A stretch of 64,000 nucleotides of DNA, from the NCBI GenBank assembly GCA_964023205.1, contig OZ026845.1:7450001-7514000 (forward strand), read 5' to 3'. Origin of the DNA: Lutraria lutraria (taxonomy: Eukaryota; Mollusca; Bivalvia; Venerida; Mactridae). A program made the translations under genes and the position numbers. Within the stretch, counting starts at the first letter, position 1. Every line of letters begins with the position of its first letter. Shown piece after piece: positions 61,751-64,000 of this stretch. The notes below the pieces were generated by a model. It was not told the DNA's origin. It did not search any database and saw only the letters and a list, made by a program, of their open reading frames with translations.

Positions 61751-61769
61751 AATTGAATGGTTAGAATGA

Positions 61770-62859
61770 TTATGGACACACTGGAAATAGTTAGACTGAC
61801 TTATGCATGTTTTATTAAAGCGTTTAAGGTATTCGAATCCTAATACTGTACTTTTCTGACGTATCTGCTCAAATTGTCATCATTTCTTTGTTTGCTACCT
61901 TAGGTACTTCAATTAATTTTACGACACATTTTTTTTTAAATACAAGAGTTGTGGCCCTTGTTGAAAAATTCAAAAATATTATTTTCTGCAGATTTTTATT
62001 TCTTTCTTAATCAAATTATATTGATACTATGTTTTTCCATATTTTTAGCGTGAGTTTTCATTAAAATTGATCTTCCGTTTTCTTTAATCTTTGAAATTTA
62101 AATGGACAATAACGCAAACAATTGTCGTCGTGTTTTAAAAAGCTCATGGTAAATCATTTTCTATCATGAAAACCAATAAAACTTATAAACATTTCTAAAA
62201 TCTGTCCGCCTCATTTTGAGATTATAATTGTGGGCATTGGAATCTGAAATCCTTAAGATGATGAATCACATTTTTGTATTTATGAAACATGACAAACTTT
62301 TAGGGAATATTGTAGTAGATGGTGATTTGCAAATTTGGCGTAACAAATAAAATATAAAGCTCGCATAGTTACAACGTGAATATTCTTACATCGCCAAACA
62401 CACGTTTCAGTATTTAAATTGAATGTTATGTACTCGTATTCAACTATAAAACCGTTACGTTCATTGCAGCTTTGTCTCTCCCGTTGTTCACGCGGGCTAT
62501 AATCTAATAAAGCATCTACGAATTTTCTTGAAAAATGAAACTTGTAGGCATGTCAATTATTGCTGCAAAGAATCGACTATGTTTTCAATACACTGAGAAT
62601 TAATTACATTTGATGGTGCCTGGTTAACATTCCATTTCTGAAATCTATACGTGCCATTCAACTTGAAAAGTGGTAACAAAATAATCACGTAATATTGTAG
62701 AATACGTGCAGTCCTGTAAGTTTGTTTCGTAGCGCTCAAGACTCAGTCTATTTGAATGGAATTCTGGAAAACATGAATTTGTCTCGAACCTTTCTTGAAT
62801 TCTTCATGAATAGTTCATGAAACACAGGATAATGGGTGAAGCGTGTATCGGTGCTTTAC
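61770..62859. other. Non-coding, nothing recognised
   Basis: No exon, RNA or repeat supported. Confidence 0.35.
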
Positions 62860-62941
62860 ACCAGGTAAGATAGAGAACCAGGAAAAAACGTTCCGAAGTA
62901 AGTGTAGGAGTATAAATGCCCGGTTCTCCTGTATCTTTTTT

Positions 62942-62979
<38 letters not shown>

Positions 62980-63032
62980 AGCTCTGAAATAACAATAGCT
63001 GTCGAATGGGTCGTTACACAACAGACAAACGT
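62860..63032 (+). mobile_element. SINE copy with a (CT)15 run
   Basis: gagaaccaggaaaaaacgtt, then aaatgcccggttctcctgta, a CT dinucleotide run at 62945-62974, then gctctgaaataacaatagct and a cgttacacaacagacaaac tail. The pyrimidine tract seen in all copies has expanded here into a microsatellite. Confidence 0.7.
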
Positions 63033-63576
63033 AAACATTTTAATTTTCCGCTTTCATTTTTTGACTTGGTGTGTTAACAACATTTCTGTTTGTTCATTTT
63101 CGAGCCCGGGAATATGAGCTAATTTAAATTAACAATATTTAAATTCGCTGGTAAAGTGTAATTTGAAGCCGCTATACCCTATTATTATCTGTTAATGTTT
63201 GACAGTAACGATGGTAATACATCATTTAAAGTAGCGATTTGTTCCTTCCGAATTGTACGAAATTTCGTGATAGCATGTTAAACACATTTCAGCTTAGTCA
63301 TACATTTTTAAAGATATCAAGCGAGTCACGAATAGAACAATCTTTACTGATACACACTTCCGAACAGCCACTCTTTTTTTTAAAATATCTGCGAATGTTT
63401 AAGATTTGAACACACCAAGAATTAAACATCCAGACAAACATCTGCATAATTTTATTCATCGAGCTAAACAAAAAATGGTATGAATTTCATTCACTGTTTA
63501 AATCTTGAAGGAGCGAGATTGAAAGGCGCGTACGTCGACTTTCAGCTGAATGTGGCCGAGCTCGAGGGAGACCATA

Positions 63577-63807
63577 GGCACTCGATTCCGAGATTTTTAT
63601 ACGTTTTCAGACGTTACTTTTCAATTTCACTCATCAAACAACGGGAAAGCCGTCAATCGAAGAAATGGCGAGTTCACTACCTTGGTGTTTTTATACACTC
63701 AATAAGGGAACAAGTGAAGATTTTTCTTTCGACAGATTTGCGCTGTTTGTTGGGTGAAATTGAAAAATAACCTCCGTAAACGAATTAAAATCACGGAATC
63801 GAGTGCC
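63577..63807. mobile_element. TA-flanked inverted-repeat element, ggcgctcgg family
   Basis: ggcactcgattccgagattt at the left mirrors tcacggaatcgagtgcc at the right; TA at 63575-63576 and 63808-63809. 231 bp. Open frames at 63480-63770 and 63754-63960 overlap it and are not supported as genes. Confidence 0.7.
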
Positions 63808-64000
63808 TATGAGGGAGACATAAGTGGCAGTCGTTGCTTATGGGTAGTAATTCAGACAACTGGATGGCACACACATATTATTGACTTTATAGAACTAAAA
63901 ATTGTGAAACTTGAGTTTGACACTGATCTTTTTAAGAATGACCACATTTATACCAGATGAGTTAAATAGATACAAGTTAACACAAATCATGTTTGTCGGA

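Noticed and set aside
63480..63960. Two overlapping plus-strand frames near the window end
   Set aside because: Both run through the TA-flanked inverted-repeat element at 63577-63807 and show no known protein features.

Overview
This window looks like nuclear DNA of a lophotrochozoan animal, most likely a marine mollusc and perhaps a bivalve. That placement is an inference. It rests on AT-rich sequence, genes cut into small exons by long introns with GT-AG borders, a cation-channel nicotinic receptor, a fibrinogen-domain secreted protein, many tRNA-headed SINEs, and many small palindromic DNA elements flanked by TA. There is no bacterial or organellar gene content and no CRISPR array.

Layout. 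1-5.5 kb: a decayed non-LTR retrotransposon on the minus strand (reverse transcriptase with YADD, one frameshift, recognisable 3' tail), then a short multiply-deleted remnant of a second LINE family. 5.5-17.4 kb: no gene recognised, but dense repeats: a 12-copy 80-bp minisatellite that seems to be an expanded internal part of a SINE, a diverged ~200-bp duplication, a 667-bp element with perfect 56-bp terminal inverted repeats and a head-to-tail dimer interior, and a 52-bp tandem array. 17.4-24.4 kb: nearly featureless.

24.4-31 kb (+): six exons of a nicotinic acetylcholine receptor alpha-type subunit, from the mature N-terminus to the stop codon. The signal-peptide exon was not found. 31.6-40.6 kb: a 1.7-kb element with ~75-bp inverted termini, several fold-back elements, tandem repeats and SINE copies. 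41.5-51.4 kb (-): a small multi-exon gene whose last two exons match the C-terminal half of the ciliary microtubule inner protein CFAP141 (C1orf189). Phase-compatible candidate exons suggest alternative first and last exons. 51.4-57.7 kb: mostly non-coding with SINE pieces. 57.7-60.3 kb (+): a complete two-exon gene for a secreted coiled-coil plus fibrinogen-domain protein (544 aa). 60.3-64 kb: non-coding, with more small inverted-repeat elements and a SINE with a (CT)15 run.

The three cellular genes look unrelated: neuronal or epithelial signalling, ciliary structure, and extracellular recognition. The strongest overall signal outside genes is the number of TA-flanked palindromic elements, falling into at least five sequence families, and the way tandem arrays have grown out of dispersed repeats.
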